NCBI GenBank assembly: GCA_018222765.1
Contig: JAAEZT010000035.1
Span: 1 to 34,442 of the forward strand
Source of the DNA: a bacterium
GTDB lineage: Bacteria > Verrucomicrobiota > Verrucomicrobiia > Verrucomicrobiales > Akkermansiaceae
DNA: 34,442 bases
Direction: 5' to 3'
Position 1 is the stretch's first letter; each line of letters opens with the position of its first letter. Position numbers and translations under genes: made by a program. Under the pieces are notes generated by a model. It had not been told where the DNA came from, ran no database searches, and saw nothing but the letters and a program-made list of their open reading frames with translations. Positions 8,492 to 17,254 of this stretch are shown piece by piece.

Positions 8492-10825
8492 ATGATGATC
8501 AAAACTCTTTCAAGGCGACTGAGTCTCAAAATTTTCGCTCTCGGATCGCTCTTCGGGTTGACTCGGAGTAGCAGCTCCGCTCAGGAGAAACCGGAATCGA
8601 AACTCGACCAGCTTGAAAACTGGAGCAACACCAACGATCGGGTGTTTCTCGGCGGCGAGGTCTGGGCCAACCCGATGGAGGACTGGCGGGTAGCCAATGG
8701 GTGGGCTGAATGTATCACGGGCGCAGGAAATCGCAGTGTCCATTCGCTGACGCACCAGCTGACCAATGCGACTGGTCGCTTCTCGATGTCAGTTCGAATC
8801 TCTCGTGCTGATGCGTCGGGAAAAGATGGTGGAGCCGGGTTCAAAATCGGTGTTCGAAGCGACCTGAACGAGCACCGGAGCAATTGCTTCGCGCAAGGTG
8901 GAGTCATCGCCGGGTTGGTTGGGGCTGAATTGAAACTTGCGTATCAGCGAGCCAAGCTTTCCAGGCCGGTTCCCTCCAGTGGTTTTCGACTGAATCTGAC
9001 TGGCACCCCGGAGGGTGGGAAAATGAAGTTGGTCTTGCAGGTGACGGACGAAAATGGCGCTGAACTCGGCTCGATTCACGCCGTGCTTCCGGCAGAGAAG
9101 GTATTGGGAAACATCGCGGTGGTGAGCAACTTCGAAGGCGGGGCTAAGAAGCGCACCGCTGTCGGTGGTTACCGGTTCAGTGGGTGGAAGGCTGGCGGCG
9201 ATGCCTTCACCGTGAATAGGGAGCACACGTTTGGGCCCTTGCTATGGACGATGTTCACACTCACCGATTCACGTAGCGACAAGGGATTCGTTTTGCGACT
9301 CACTGCGCTGACCGGCCCGATGGGAATGGACGACAGCCACGGCTTGCTTCTTTACTTCAAGCGTGGCGGAAAATGGGATCCCGTTGCTGAAGCGAAACTC
9401 GATCGCGATGCCTGGACCGCGACCTGGCCGATCAATCATTGGGATGAGAAGGAGGAGACGCAGTATAAGGTCGTATACACCGAGATTCACAAAGACAAGA
9501 GCATGACCGAGCACGAATGGACGGGGGTGATTAAGCCGAATCCGTCCGGGCGACCACTGCGCCTCGGAGCCTTGACCTGCCAAAACGACTACGCTTTCCC
9601 CTACGCTCCGGTGGCGGAGAACGTGGTAAAGCTCGATCCCGACATGTTGTATTTTTCGGGCGATCAAATTTACGAGAGGCACGGTGGCTTCGGCATCATT
9701 CGCGACCCGGCTGGCCCGGCGATCCTCAATTACCTGCGCAAATACTACCAATTTGGTTGGGCCTTTCGCGAAGCGATGAAGGATCGGCCGACGGTTTGCA
9801 TCCCGGACGATCACGATGTCTTTCAGGGGAATATTTGGGGCGAGGGCGGTGCGAAGATGAAGGAGATTAGCAAGGGAGTATCGTCCAAGGGTGGCTATCG
9901 CGAACCGGCACGAATGGTGAACGCGGTTCACCGCACGAACACCTCGCATCATCCACCGGCGTTTGATTCAAAGCCAAGCAAGCAAGACATCAGCGTCTAC
10001 TATGGTGATCTGGTCTATGGCAATGTGAGTTTCGCGATCCTGGGTGACCGCCAGTGGAAAAGCGGACCAGAGCGGGTTGAGACGGGTTCGGGACGCGCCG
10101 ATCATGTTGCGGATCCGGATTTCGATACCTCGAAACTTGATAAGCCGGGATTGGCTTTACTTGGCGAACGCCAGGAGGAATTCCTGCGTCAATGGTCCAA
10201 GGATTGGCGGGGGCACACCATGAAAGTGTTGCTTAGCCAGACCGTGTTTTCCGGTGTCGCGACCCATCACGGCCGCGGAGGGAAGGGCGGGTATCTCAAA
10301 GCAGATCTCGATTCCGGTGCCTGGCCACAGACGCCTCGTAATAATGCGATCAAGATTCTCCGTGAGTCGATGGCCTTGCACGTCAATGGCGACCAGCACC
10401 TGACGACCCTGTCGCAATACGGCGTCGATGCACAGCGTGACAGCAACTGGTCATTCTGCACTCCGGCGATTGCCGTGGGTTATCCCCGTTTTTGGCTTCC
10501 GGACGAAGTCGGCATGCCGCACCAAAATCGCCCGGGTCACGGTCTTGCGAACACCGGCGAGTTTCTTGATGGCTGTGGGAATAAAGTCTACGTTTTTGCC
10601 GTCGGGAACCCGGAGCCGGCGAGCCTCAAGCACCGCTACGAATTAGCTCACCAAAAGGGGAGTGGATTTGGGTTGGTCACAATCGATACCAAGGCCAGAA
10701 CTTACCAGATCGATTCGTTCCGCTTCCTGATCGATGTCACCGACGGAAAGGCCTCAAATCAATTTCCCGGTTGGCCGGTGACCATTCACCAGTCGGAAAA
10801 TCGCGGTGAGAACAAACTTCGTTAA
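8492..10825 (+). CDS. PhoD-like secreted metallophosphatase/phosphodiesterase
   Basis: This 777-residue protein has a signal peptide-like N-terminus (LKIFALGSLFGL, cut near SSSAQ). About 280 residues of beta-rich sequence follow, and the PhoD-like catalytic domain occupies about residues 335-770. Metal-ligand motifs are visible in order: GDQIYE (near 389), DDHDVFQGN (near 438), LGDRQWKSG, and HVNGDQHL (near 630). The domain fits the PhoD family of phosphodiesterase/alkaline phosphatases, though it is much longer than Bacillus PhoD because of the N-terminal extension. It probably releases phosphate from an extracellular organic phosphate. It lies 7 bases after one sulfatase and 11 before the next, so it belongs to the same transcript. 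Confidence 0.9.
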   Translation: MMIKTLSRRLSLKIFALGSLFGLTRSSSSAQEKPESKLDQLENWSNTNDRVFLGGEVWANPMEDWRVANGWAECITGAGNRSVHSLTHQLTNATGRFSMSVRISRADASGKDGGAGFKIGVRSDLNEHRSNCFAQGGVIAGLVGAELKLAYQRAKLSRPVPSSGFRLNLTGTPEGGKMKLVLQVTDENGAELGSIHAVLPAEKVLGNIAVVSNFEGGAKKRTAVGGYRFSGWKAGGDAFTVNREHTFGPLLWTMFTLTDSRSDKGFVLRLTALTGPMGMDDSHGLLLYFKRGGKWDPVAEAKLDRDAWTATWPINHWDEKEETQYKVVYTEIHKDKSMTEHEWTGVIKPNPSGRPLRLGALTCQNDYAFPYAPVAENVVKLDPDMLYFSGDQIYERHGGFGIIRDPAGPAILNYLRKYYQFGWAFREAMKDRPTVCIPDDHDVFQGNIWGEGGAKMKEISKGVSSKGGYREPARMVNAVHRTNTSHHPPAFDSKPSKQDISVYYGDLVYGNVSFAILGDRQWKSGPERVETGSGRADHVADPDFDTSKLDKPGLALLGERQEEFLRQWSKDWRGHTMKVLLSQTVFSGVATHHGRGGKGGYLKADLDSGAWPQTPRNNAIKILRESMALHVNGDQHLTTLSQYGVDAQRDSNWSFCTPAIAVGYPRFWLPDEVGMPHQNRPGHGLANTGEFLDGCGNKVYVFAVGNPEPASLKHRYELAHQKGSGFGLVTIDTKARTYQIDSFRFLIDVTDGKASNQFPGWPVTIHQSENRGENKLR

Positions 10826-10836
10826 TTCCACTAATC

Positions 10837-12258
10837 ATGAAATTCCTTCCCACACTCTTACTCAGCATCGCTGCGGCCACTTCGCTCCTTGCGGAAAAGC
10901 CCTCGCCTCCAAATATCGTGTACATTATGGCCGACGACCTTGGCTGGGCGGACGTTGGGTATAACGGGGCGAAGTTTTATGAGACGCCCAATATCGATGC
11001 GCTCTGCGCTTCGGGACTGAAGTTCAACTCCGCCTACCCGGGAGCTTCGAATTGCATGCCCTCGCGGGCGTGCATTATGACCGGGATGTATACGCCGCGC
11101 ACCTCTATGTGGACGCCCGGGAGCAAAGCCAAGGGCGACCGCGCCAAGATGAAGCTCCTCGTGCCGCGGCGTGGAGACAAAAAGGGTGACAGCGAGTTCC
11201 CATCGAAAAGCGCACTCGATCCATCGATGGTGTCCGTTGCCGAAGTTGTCAAAAAAGTGGGTTACAAGACAGCGCACTTTGGCAAGTGGCACCTTGGCCC
11301 AGACGGGCAGGGATTCGATATCAATAATACCAACGGACTGGGTGCCGGACTCAATAAGAAGTTTTATGGGAACATCGACGTTGCGGAGAATCTCACCACT
11401 GCGGCTTGCAAATTTATTGAGGATAATAAGAAGGACCCATTTTTCATCTACCTGTGCCACTGGGATGTGCACACGCCAATTCGCGCCCGCAAGGAGGTGG
11501 TGGCAAAGTATAAGAAGAAGCTCGAGGGTGGAAAGTGGGGCCGGAAATGGAATCCCACCTACGCGGCCATGATCGAGGCGGTGGACCAGAGTGTTGGCCG
11601 GGTGCGTGAGGCGCTCGAAAAGAACGGGCTCAACGAGAACACCATGATCATGTTCATCTCAGATAACGGCGGGCATTCAGGGGTGACCTGGTGTGATCCG
11701 CTGAAGGGAGCGAAGGGCGCTTTTTACGAAGGCGGGATTCGCGTGCCGGCCTGCGTGAGTTGGCCCAAAGTGGTGAAGGGGGGAAGTGAATGTAATGTGC
11801 CGATTACCGGCGTTGATATCATGCCAACTTTCGCGGAATTGGCGGGAGCGGATCTGCCGAAGAAACAGCCCGTCGATGGGAAGTCGTGGGTGCCCTTGCT
11901 TTCGGGTAATGACGATGGGTTGGCCGATCGGGCGATCTTTTGGCACTACCCGCTCTACTTGCAGGGCGCGGGATACAACCAGGTCGTTCCGGTGCATGGC
12001 ACTGAGAACAACTACTGGCGGGCGACGCCGTGCAGCGTCATTCGGGAGGGTGATTGGAAGCTTATCCAGTTTTTCGAAAGCGACTCGGTGCAGCTCTTCA
12101 ATCTCAAGAATGATCTTGGTGAGAAGAGCGACCTTGCGAAGTCCAATCCTGAAAAGGCCAATGCCTTGCTGGCGAAATTGAAAGCCTGGCAGGTGAAAAC
12201 AAAAGCGGTGATTCCAGCGAAAGCGAATCCTAACTTTGGTTCTGCAAAAAAGAAATAA
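10837..12258 (+). CDS. Secreted sulfatase (arylsulfatase A-like)
   Basis: This 473-residue protein has a signal peptide (residues 1-19) and a standard sulfatase core. Calcium-binding aspartates are in MADDLGWADVGYNG (D33, D34). The formylglycine signature is C73-M-P-S-R77, followed by ACIMTG. GKWHLGP (near residue 149) and MFISDNGGHSG complete the active-site set. The canonical C-x-P-x-R pattern could be matured by either the FGE or the radical-SAM anSME system. No maturase is encoded in this window. The length is usual for the family and there is no extra domain. It is the third gene of the plus-strand cluster, with short gaps of 11 and 18 bases on either side. Confidence 0.95.
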   Translation: MKFLPTLLLSIAAATSLLAEKPSPPNIVYIMADDLGWADVGYNGAKFYETPNIDALCASGLKFNSAYPGASNCMPSRACIMTGMYTPRTSMWTPGSKAKGDRAKMKLLVPRRGDKKGDSEFPSKSALDPSMVSVAEVVKKVGYKTAHFGKWHLGPDGQGFDINNTNGLGAGLNKKFYGNIDVAENLTTAACKFIEDNKKDPFFIYLCHWDVHTPIRARKEVVAKYKKKLEGGKWGRKWNPTYAAMIEAVDQSVGRVREALEKNGLNENTMIMFISDNGGHSGVTWCDPLKGAKGAFYEGGIRVPACVSWPKVVKGGSECNVPITGVDIMPTFAELAGADLPKKQPVDGKSWVPLLSGNDDGLADRAIFWHYPLYLQGAGYNQVVPVHGTENNYWRATPCSVIREGDWKLIQFFESDSVQLFNLKNDLGEKSDLAKSNPEKANALLAKLKAWQVKTKAVIPAKANPNFGSAKKK

Positions 12259-12276
12259 GCCAAGACCAACACTTCG

Positions 12277-14448
12277 ATGAAACTCCTCCTCATTCTCATT
12301 CTCGGCATTGCTGGGATTTCTTCACTCTATTCCGCAGACCCCGCTCCGCGACCAAATATTCTCTACTTTTATGTCGATGACATGGGCTGGGGGTCGATCG
12401 GGCCCAACGGACAGGCGGAGCGCAAGGCGAAAGGCCTACCCTATGTCCGCACGCCCAATCTCAATCGGCTCGCCGCGAAGGGTATGAATTTCAGGAGAGG
12501 CTACGGTTGTCATGTTTGTTCTCCGGCGCGGTCATCCCAACAGTCGGGATTTCACCAGGGTCATACCTTTGCGGACCGCAATGATCCGAATAATGCCAAG
12601 AAGGCGATGCGTTCCGACGATATTCTCATGGGCGACGCCTTGTTTTCTGCAGGTTACACCACCGGTTACTGGGGCAAGTGGGGCTATGGAGGTTCCAAGG
12701 ATATGGTCGATCCGAAGATTGAGAATATTCAGACCCTGCCGACTTCGCATGGTTATCAGTTCGCTTTGACCGAGCTCCACCATGTGCGTGCGCACACTTT
12801 CTTCCAACCCACGCTTTGGAGTGCTCCGGCGCAGAAGGGAGCAGTAGGAGGGTTGGAGTTGATTCCGAATTCGATGGCGAAGTATGCGAGGAGGGAAGAC
12901 TATCCCGAGTCTCCGTCCTACCAAAGCCATCCGGATTATCCCAAGACGGGATATTGCGACGATGCCTACGCTTTTGCTGCTCTCGATTTTGTGCGGGTCA
13001 ATGCGAAGGCTTATCGCAAAAACGGAAAGCCTTTTTTTGGGCTCTTTGCCGCGCAGATTCCGCACGCTCCCTTCGCCGAAGTCAGCAAGCTTCCCAACTG
13101 GAATGAGGCCTACAAGGACGATGAGGGTTTCTCTGATCTCCCGAAGCAAGCCCAGCAGTGGGCGGCCATGGTGACACGGATCGATGCGCACTTTGGGAAT
13201 ATTCTGGCTGCGCTCGAAGATCCGAATGGCGATGGCGACAAGACCGATTCTGTCGCTGACAATACGCTTGTCATTTTTCAGTCCGACAACGGAGGCCCAG
13301 GCGGAGCGAACAATACGGTTTACGATGCCAATGGCGGACTGCGTGGAAACAAAGGCAGCATTCATGAAGGGGGGATTCGTGTTCCACTCATCATGCGCTG
13401 GCCCAAAAAAATTCAAGCCGGAAGCAGTTCGGATCAGGTCGTCGATGTGACTGATTTGCTGCCGACTTTCTGTGAGCTTTCGGGAGCCGAGGTGCCGCTT
13501 GGGATTGATGGAGTGTCCATCGCCCCGACCTTAATGGGCGAGGGGATTCAACGTCAGCGGGAGTTCATTATCCACGAAGCTGGCAACGGGCAGTCGATTA
13601 TTCGTGGTAAAGACAAGCTCGTTCGCAGTGCGAGGGGCAGGAAAAAGAAAGCCGGTCCGGTAAAATTCGCGCTCTATGACCTCAAAGCCGATCATAGCGA
13701 GAAGACAGATCTTGCCGGGGCCAATCCAAACCTCGTCACGGAACTTAAAGCGTTGCTTCTCGGTGAGCGAGTCGATGAGCCGCATGGATTTGCCAATACT
13801 TACCACACTTGGACGGGGGAGGGTGGAGCACTCACTTCTGATGCCAATAATTGGTCTGACTACCAATACGCCAATGCTGGTGTGACATACATAACTGACA
13901 ACGGAGCTCCGCAACTTTCATGGGTTGCGAAGATTGAGAACAAGGGAGAGTCCAAGGCGGTCGCAAGGGCTGAGGTCGATCTTGAATTCCTCGGGCTCGA
14001 GATTGTCGGGAGTTCTTCCGGTGCCGAACAGGTTTTGAGGCTTGGATCAAAAATCAATTTGATCGGACGTAATGAGATCCGTCTTTCCCAAGGCGGGCAA
14101 CTGATGTTGAACGGTGGAACGGTCTCCACTCTGCGCTGGATCGATATTGCCGAGGGTGCCACGCTCAGCGGGCACGGGAAGATCGTTGGAGATGTCAGCA
14201 ACAAGGGAACCATTTCAATCGAAGGCAAGGGCTTGGAGATCGATGGCGAGGTCATCTTGGGTGGAACCCTTTCGATGAAGACGAAGGTGGACGGAATCAC
14301 GCCCGGGAAGCCCATGACGATTCTAAAAGCCAAATCGATCAAGGGTAGTTTCGAAAACACAGATCTCGAAATTCGAGGTGAAAATAATTTTGAAATGATT
14401 GTCGGTTACACTGGGACTTCCGTGACTCTTACCGCCAAGAAAAACTAG
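12277..14448 (+). CDS. Secreted sulfatase fused to a C-terminal beta-solenoid-like domain
   Basis: This 723-residue protein has a signal peptide (residues 1-20) and a sulfatase core to about residue 505. The core contains YVDDMGWGS (32-40), the formylglycine signature C81-S-P-A-R85, GYWGKWGYGG, and FQSDNGGPGG. The last 210 residues are unlike sulfatase. A TWTGEGGALTSDANNWSD segment opens them, as in autotransporter-associated strand repeats, and Gly/Ile/Leu-rich strands follow (QLMLNGGTVSTL, GHGKIVGDVSNKGTISIEG). This suggests a short beta-solenoid that may attach the enzyme to the surface or to glycan. It is the fourth gene in the cluster, and a 153-base gap follows before the FAD oxidoreductase. 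Confidence 0.92.
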   Translation: MKLLLILILGIAGISSLYSADPAPRPNILYFYVDDMGWGSIGPNGQAERKAKGLPYVRTPNLNRLAAKGMNFRRGYGCHVCSPARSSQQSGFHQGHTFADRNDPNNAKKAMRSDDILMGDALFSAGYTTGYWGKWGYGGSKDMVDPKIENIQTLPTSHGYQFALTELHHVRAHTFFQPTLWSAPAQKGAVGGLELIPNSMAKYARREDYPESPSYQSHPDYPKTGYCDDAYAFAALDFVRVNAKAYRKNGKPFFGLFAAQIPHAPFAEVSKLPNWNEAYKDDEGFSDLPKQAQQWAAMVTRIDAHFGNILAALEDPNGDGDKTDSVADNTLVIFQSDNGGPGGANNTVYDANGGLRGNKGSIHEGGIRVPLIMRWPKKIQAGSSSDQVVDVTDLLPTFCELSGAEVPLGIDGVSIAPTLMGEGIQRQREFIIHEAGNGQSIIRGKDKLVRSARGRKKKAGPVKFALYDLKADHSEKTDLAGANPNLVTELKALLLGERVDEPHGFANTYHTWTGEGGALTSDANNWSDYQYANAGVTYITDNGAPQLSWVAKIENKGESKAVARAEVDLEFLGLEIVGSSSGAEQVLRLGSKINLIGRNEIRLSQGGQLMLNGGTVSTLRWIDIAEGATLSGHGKIVGDVSNKGTISIEGKGLEIDGEVILGGTLSMKTKVDGITPGKPMTILKAKSIKGSFENTDLEIRGENNFEMIVGYTGTSVTLTAKKN

Positions 14449-14601
14449 CTGCTAATCCTAAAAAATTGGAATGTAGGTGCTTCCTTTGAAATTCTCTCCC
14501 GGGAGCAAGGGGGTGATCGCGGGGATTGCTGGGGAGAATTTTATGCGATCAAATGTTGTGACCTTTCTAGCTAGCTTGGTATTGTCCTGCACCAGACCGA
14601 T
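14449..14601. other. Intergenic gap inside sulfatase cluster with inverted repeat
   Basis: This is the only gap over 100 bases within the eight-gene run. It contains an 8-base inverted repeat, AAATTCTC (14489-14496) and GAGAATTT (14534-14541), with a 37-base spacer that also holds the palindrome CTCCCGGGAG. It could be a terminator or regulatory hairpin splitting the cluster into two transcripts. The evidence is weak. Confidence 0.3.
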
Positions 14602-15879
14602 ATGATGAATGAACAAACAGACCGTAGGAATTTTCTCCAGAAATCACTGCTGGGAACCACAGGGCTGACGGGGATTGGCGCGTCGATTACCTCAACAGGA
14701 TCGGTGACGGCGGAGACGGTTTCACAGGCGGCGGAGGGTGAGATTCGAGATGAGGTGGATGTGCTGGTGGTCGGTGGAGGAACGGCTGGACATGTCGCGG
14801 CGATCCAGGCGGGCCGGAACGGTGCGAAAACTTTGCTCGTGGAACGCGGGGCGCAACTTGGCGGGATGACCACGACCGGAGGGGTTTCTTTTCCCGGACT
14901 TTTTGATGCCTGGGGCAAGCAGGTCATCGCAGGGATCGGTTGGGAGTTGGTGAAAGAAGCGGTGGAGTTGGATGGTGGGAAGTTGCCGAATTTCGCGAAG
15001 GTTCCGCAGCGGCATTGGATGAATCAAGTTTATGTGAATCAATTCCTCTACGCGATCCTTGCAGAGGAGAAATGCGAGCAGGCCGGAGTGACGATTGCGT
15101 ATCACGAATTCCCGGCGTCGGTCGAAAAAACAATGGGCGGTTGGCAGGTCGATTGCGTGGGATTCGGGACCCGGCGCCGGGTGATTTGCAAACAGATCAT
15201 CGATTGCACCGGCGGGGCCGAAGTGGTTGGAATGATGGGATTTTCCCGCCTGCGCGAAGAAGAGACCCAGCCGGGTTCGATGTTATTTCAGTTGGGCGAG
15301 GCCAACAATCCGGGGCGCCATCAACTGCATCGACTTTACGTACATGGGGCGGATTCGAGCAACTCACGCACCGTGACGAAGGCAAATATGACGGGGCGCA
15401 AGTCGGTGCTTGCGAAGCTGCGCAAGGAGAAAAAGCGACTCATGCATTTACAACCCGAGGCGGGCTTTCGCGAGAGCTATCGGATCGAAGGCGAGACCAT
15501 CATTACGGTGAATGATTACACTTCGGGACGGGTTTTTGAGGATGCTGTCTCCAATGCCTTTTATCCTGTCGATCTACACACCAAAAATGGAGTGAAGCCG
15601 AAGCCGCTTAAGCGGGGGAAGGTGCCCACGATTCCCTTGCGGGCTCTGGTTCCGAAGGGGAGTGAGAACGTCATTGTGGCGGGCCGATGTGTCAGCAGTG
15701 ACCGTCTGGCGAATTCGGGATTACGCGTGCAGGCATCGTGCATGGGAATGGGGCAGGCGGCCGGAGCCGCGGCCAGTCTGGCTGCGAAGAAACAGACTAC
15801 TCCGTTAAAAGTGCCACTCGCTGAGATCCATGCCTTGTTGAAAGAGCATGGTGCGATTGTTCCGGTGAAGAGGTCTTAG
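14602..15879 (+). CDS. Tat-exported FAD-dependent oxidoreductase (FAD_oxidored family)
   Basis: This 425-residue protein has a Tat-like signal (TDRRNFLQKS at residues 6-15, then a weakly hydrophobic stretch). A Rossmann dinucleotide-binding site follows: VDVLVVGGGTAGHVAAI at 52-68 with the acidic strand end LLVERG (78-83). The C-terminal part has the second FAD-contact region typical of PF12831 (ENVIVAGRCVSSDRLANSG and GMGQAAGAAAS). Such proteins are common and often multicopy in Verrucomicrobiota and Planctomycetota beside sugar and sulfatase genes. They are thought to oxidise sugars or organic substrates outside the cytoplasm, but the substrate is unknown. The stop is three bases before the next sulfatase start, implying coupling. 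Either of two adjacent ATG codons (14602, 14605) could be used. Confidence 0.92.
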   Translation: MMNEQTDRRNFLQKSLLGTTGLTGIGASITSTGSVTAETVSQAAEGEIRDEVDVLVVGGGTAGHVAAIQAGRNGAKTLLVERGAQLGGMTTTGGVSFPGLFDAWGKQVIAGIGWELVKEAVELDGGKLPNFAKVPQRHWMNQVYVNQFLYAILAEEKCEQAGVTIAYHEFPASVEKTMGGWQVDCVGFGTRRRVICKQIIDCTGGAEVVGMMGFSRLREEETQPGSMLFQLGEANNPGRHQLHRLYVHGADSSNSRTVTKANMTGRKSVLAKLRKEKKRLMHLQPEAGFRESYRIEGETIITVNDYTSGRVFEDAVSNAFYPVDLHTKNGVKPKPLKRGKVPTIPLRALVPKGSENVIVAGRCVSSDRLANSGLRVQASCMGMGQAAGAAASLAAKKQTTPLKVPLAEIHALLKEHGAIVPVKRS

Positions 15880-15882
15880 GTG

Positions 15883-17250
15883 ATGAAGGGGCTTCTACGA
15901 TTCTGTTTTGTATTCATTTCGCTGCCGTTGGCGGTTGGGGCTAAGCCGCCGAATGTGCTCTTCATCGTAGTCGACGATCTCAACGACTGGATCGGTTGCC
16001 TTGGGGGACACCCGCAATCGCGAACTCCGAATATCGATCGTCTCGCGTCTCGCGGCATGCTCTTCACCAACGCTCATTGCCAGGGGACGATGTGCAACCC
16101 CTCGCGGATCAGCCTGCTGTGGGGGAGGCGTCCTTCATCGACGGGGTTTTACGACAACCACTATCATGTCTCCAAGGTGCCCGAGTTTCTAAAGGGGCAT
16201 GTCAGCCTGCCGAAGCACTTCGCTGCCAGCGGTTACAAGACCTTGACGGCGGGAAAGATTTTCCACGGCGGTGCGCCCGAACAATCGCAAGTCGTCGGGC
16301 CGCGACCCGGGCAGTGGCGCAAGGGGCTCGATCAGATGGTGCATAAGAAACCAAAAACGTGGCACCGCACCTGGGACTTTGGCCCGCAGGATTATGAGGA
16401 GACGAAGTTCACTGATCACGTTACGGCCACTTGGGTGGCCGAGCAGCTTGGGTCGAAACACGAGAAGCCGTTTTTCCTCTCCTGCGGATTCTATCGCCCG
16501 CACGTTCCCTTTTTTCCGCCGCGCCGGGTTTACGAAAGTTTCGCGGAGGTGCAACTTCCTCGCGTCGATGAAAATGATTGGAGCGACCTCCCCGATGCCG
16601 CCCGTGGCGTAAGCTTGAGTAATGCGAAAATCCCGACCCACGAGTGGATGCGCGAGAACAATCGCTGGCAACAGGCGGTGCAGGCCTACCTCGCCTGCGT
16701 GCGCTGGACCGACGAGCAGTTGGGGCGCGTCCTTGATGCGCTCGACAAGGGGCCGCATGCCGGGAACACGATCATTGTTCTCTTTTCGGATCATGGCTAC
16801 CACCTTGGCGAGAAGCAGCGCTGGTCGAAGTTTTCCCTCTGGGAGCGGACCACGCGGGTTCCGCTAATCATCAGCGTGCCCGGAGGGGTTAAAGGGAAGT
16901 GCGACCAGCCGGTCGAGTTGCTGAGCCTTTATCCAACGCTCGTCGATCTCTGCGGTCTGCCCGCGAATACAAAGCTTGAAGGAGTTGGTCTACGGGCATT
17001 GCTCGAAAACCCCGGCGCGGCCTGGGAAAATGTCGCTCTTTCCACACTGGGGCAGAACAATCACGCTGTGCGCGACCGGCGCTGGCGATACATCCGCTAC
17101 GCCGACGGCAGCGAGGAGCTCTACGACCATAAGAATGACCCGAACGAATGGAGGAATCTTGCGGCGAAAGACCCGCTCCCTGAGCATGCCACCGTGATCA
17201 AACGCTTGAAAGCCCACCTTCCAAAGATCAATCTCCCACAGAGGAACTGA
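15883..17250 (+). CDS. Secreted sulfatase, iduronate-2-sulfatase-like
   Basis: This 455-residue protein has a signal peptide (residues 1-20, ending AVGA). The core opens with FIVVDDLNDWIGCLGGHP (28-45), a form characteristic of the iduronate-2-sulfatase-like subgroup. The formylglycine signature is C71-N-P-S-R75. LTAGKIFHGG replaces the usual GKWH motif, and LFSDHGYHLGEKQRWSKF follows, both typical of the same subgroup. A GTG codon three bases upstream (15880) is in frame, but the ATG at 15883 gives a normal signal peptide and is preferred. It follows the FAD oxidoreductase by three bases and precedes the DUF4405-like gene by four, so all three are surely co-transcribed. The actual substrate need not be iduronate sulfate. 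Confidence 0.94.
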   Translation: MKGLLRFCFVFISLPLAVGAKPPNVLFIVVDDLNDWIGCLGGHPQSRTPNIDRLASRGMLFTNAHCQGTMCNPSRISLLWGRRPSSTGFYDNHYHVSKVPEFLKGHVSLPKHFAASGYKTLTAGKIFHGGAPEQSQVVGPRPGQWRKGLDQMVHKKPKTWHRTWDFGPQDYEETKFTDHVTATWVAEQLGSKHEKPFFLSCGFYRPHVPFFPPRRVYESFAEVQLPRVDENDWSDLPDAARGVSLSNAKIPTHEWMRENNRWQQAVQAYLACVRWTDEQLGRVLDALDKGPHAGNTIIVLFSDHGYHLGEKQRWSKFSLWERTTRVPLIISVPGGVKGKCDQPVELLSLYPTLVDLCGLPANTKLEGVGLRALLENPGAAWENVALSTLGQNNHAVRDRRWRYIRYADGSEELYDHKNDPNEWRNLAAKDPLPEHATVIKRLKAHLPKINLPQRN

Positions 17251-17254
17251 CAGG

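Noticed and set aside
12532-13416. 294-codon minus-strand frame inside the third sulfatase gene
   Set aside because: Long, but antisense to a sulfatase with all active-site motifs; no start context or domain supports it.
14489-14541. Inverted repeat as a definite rho-independent terminator
   Set aside because: The spacer of 37 bases is long and no T tract follows directly, so it is noted only as a weak possibility.
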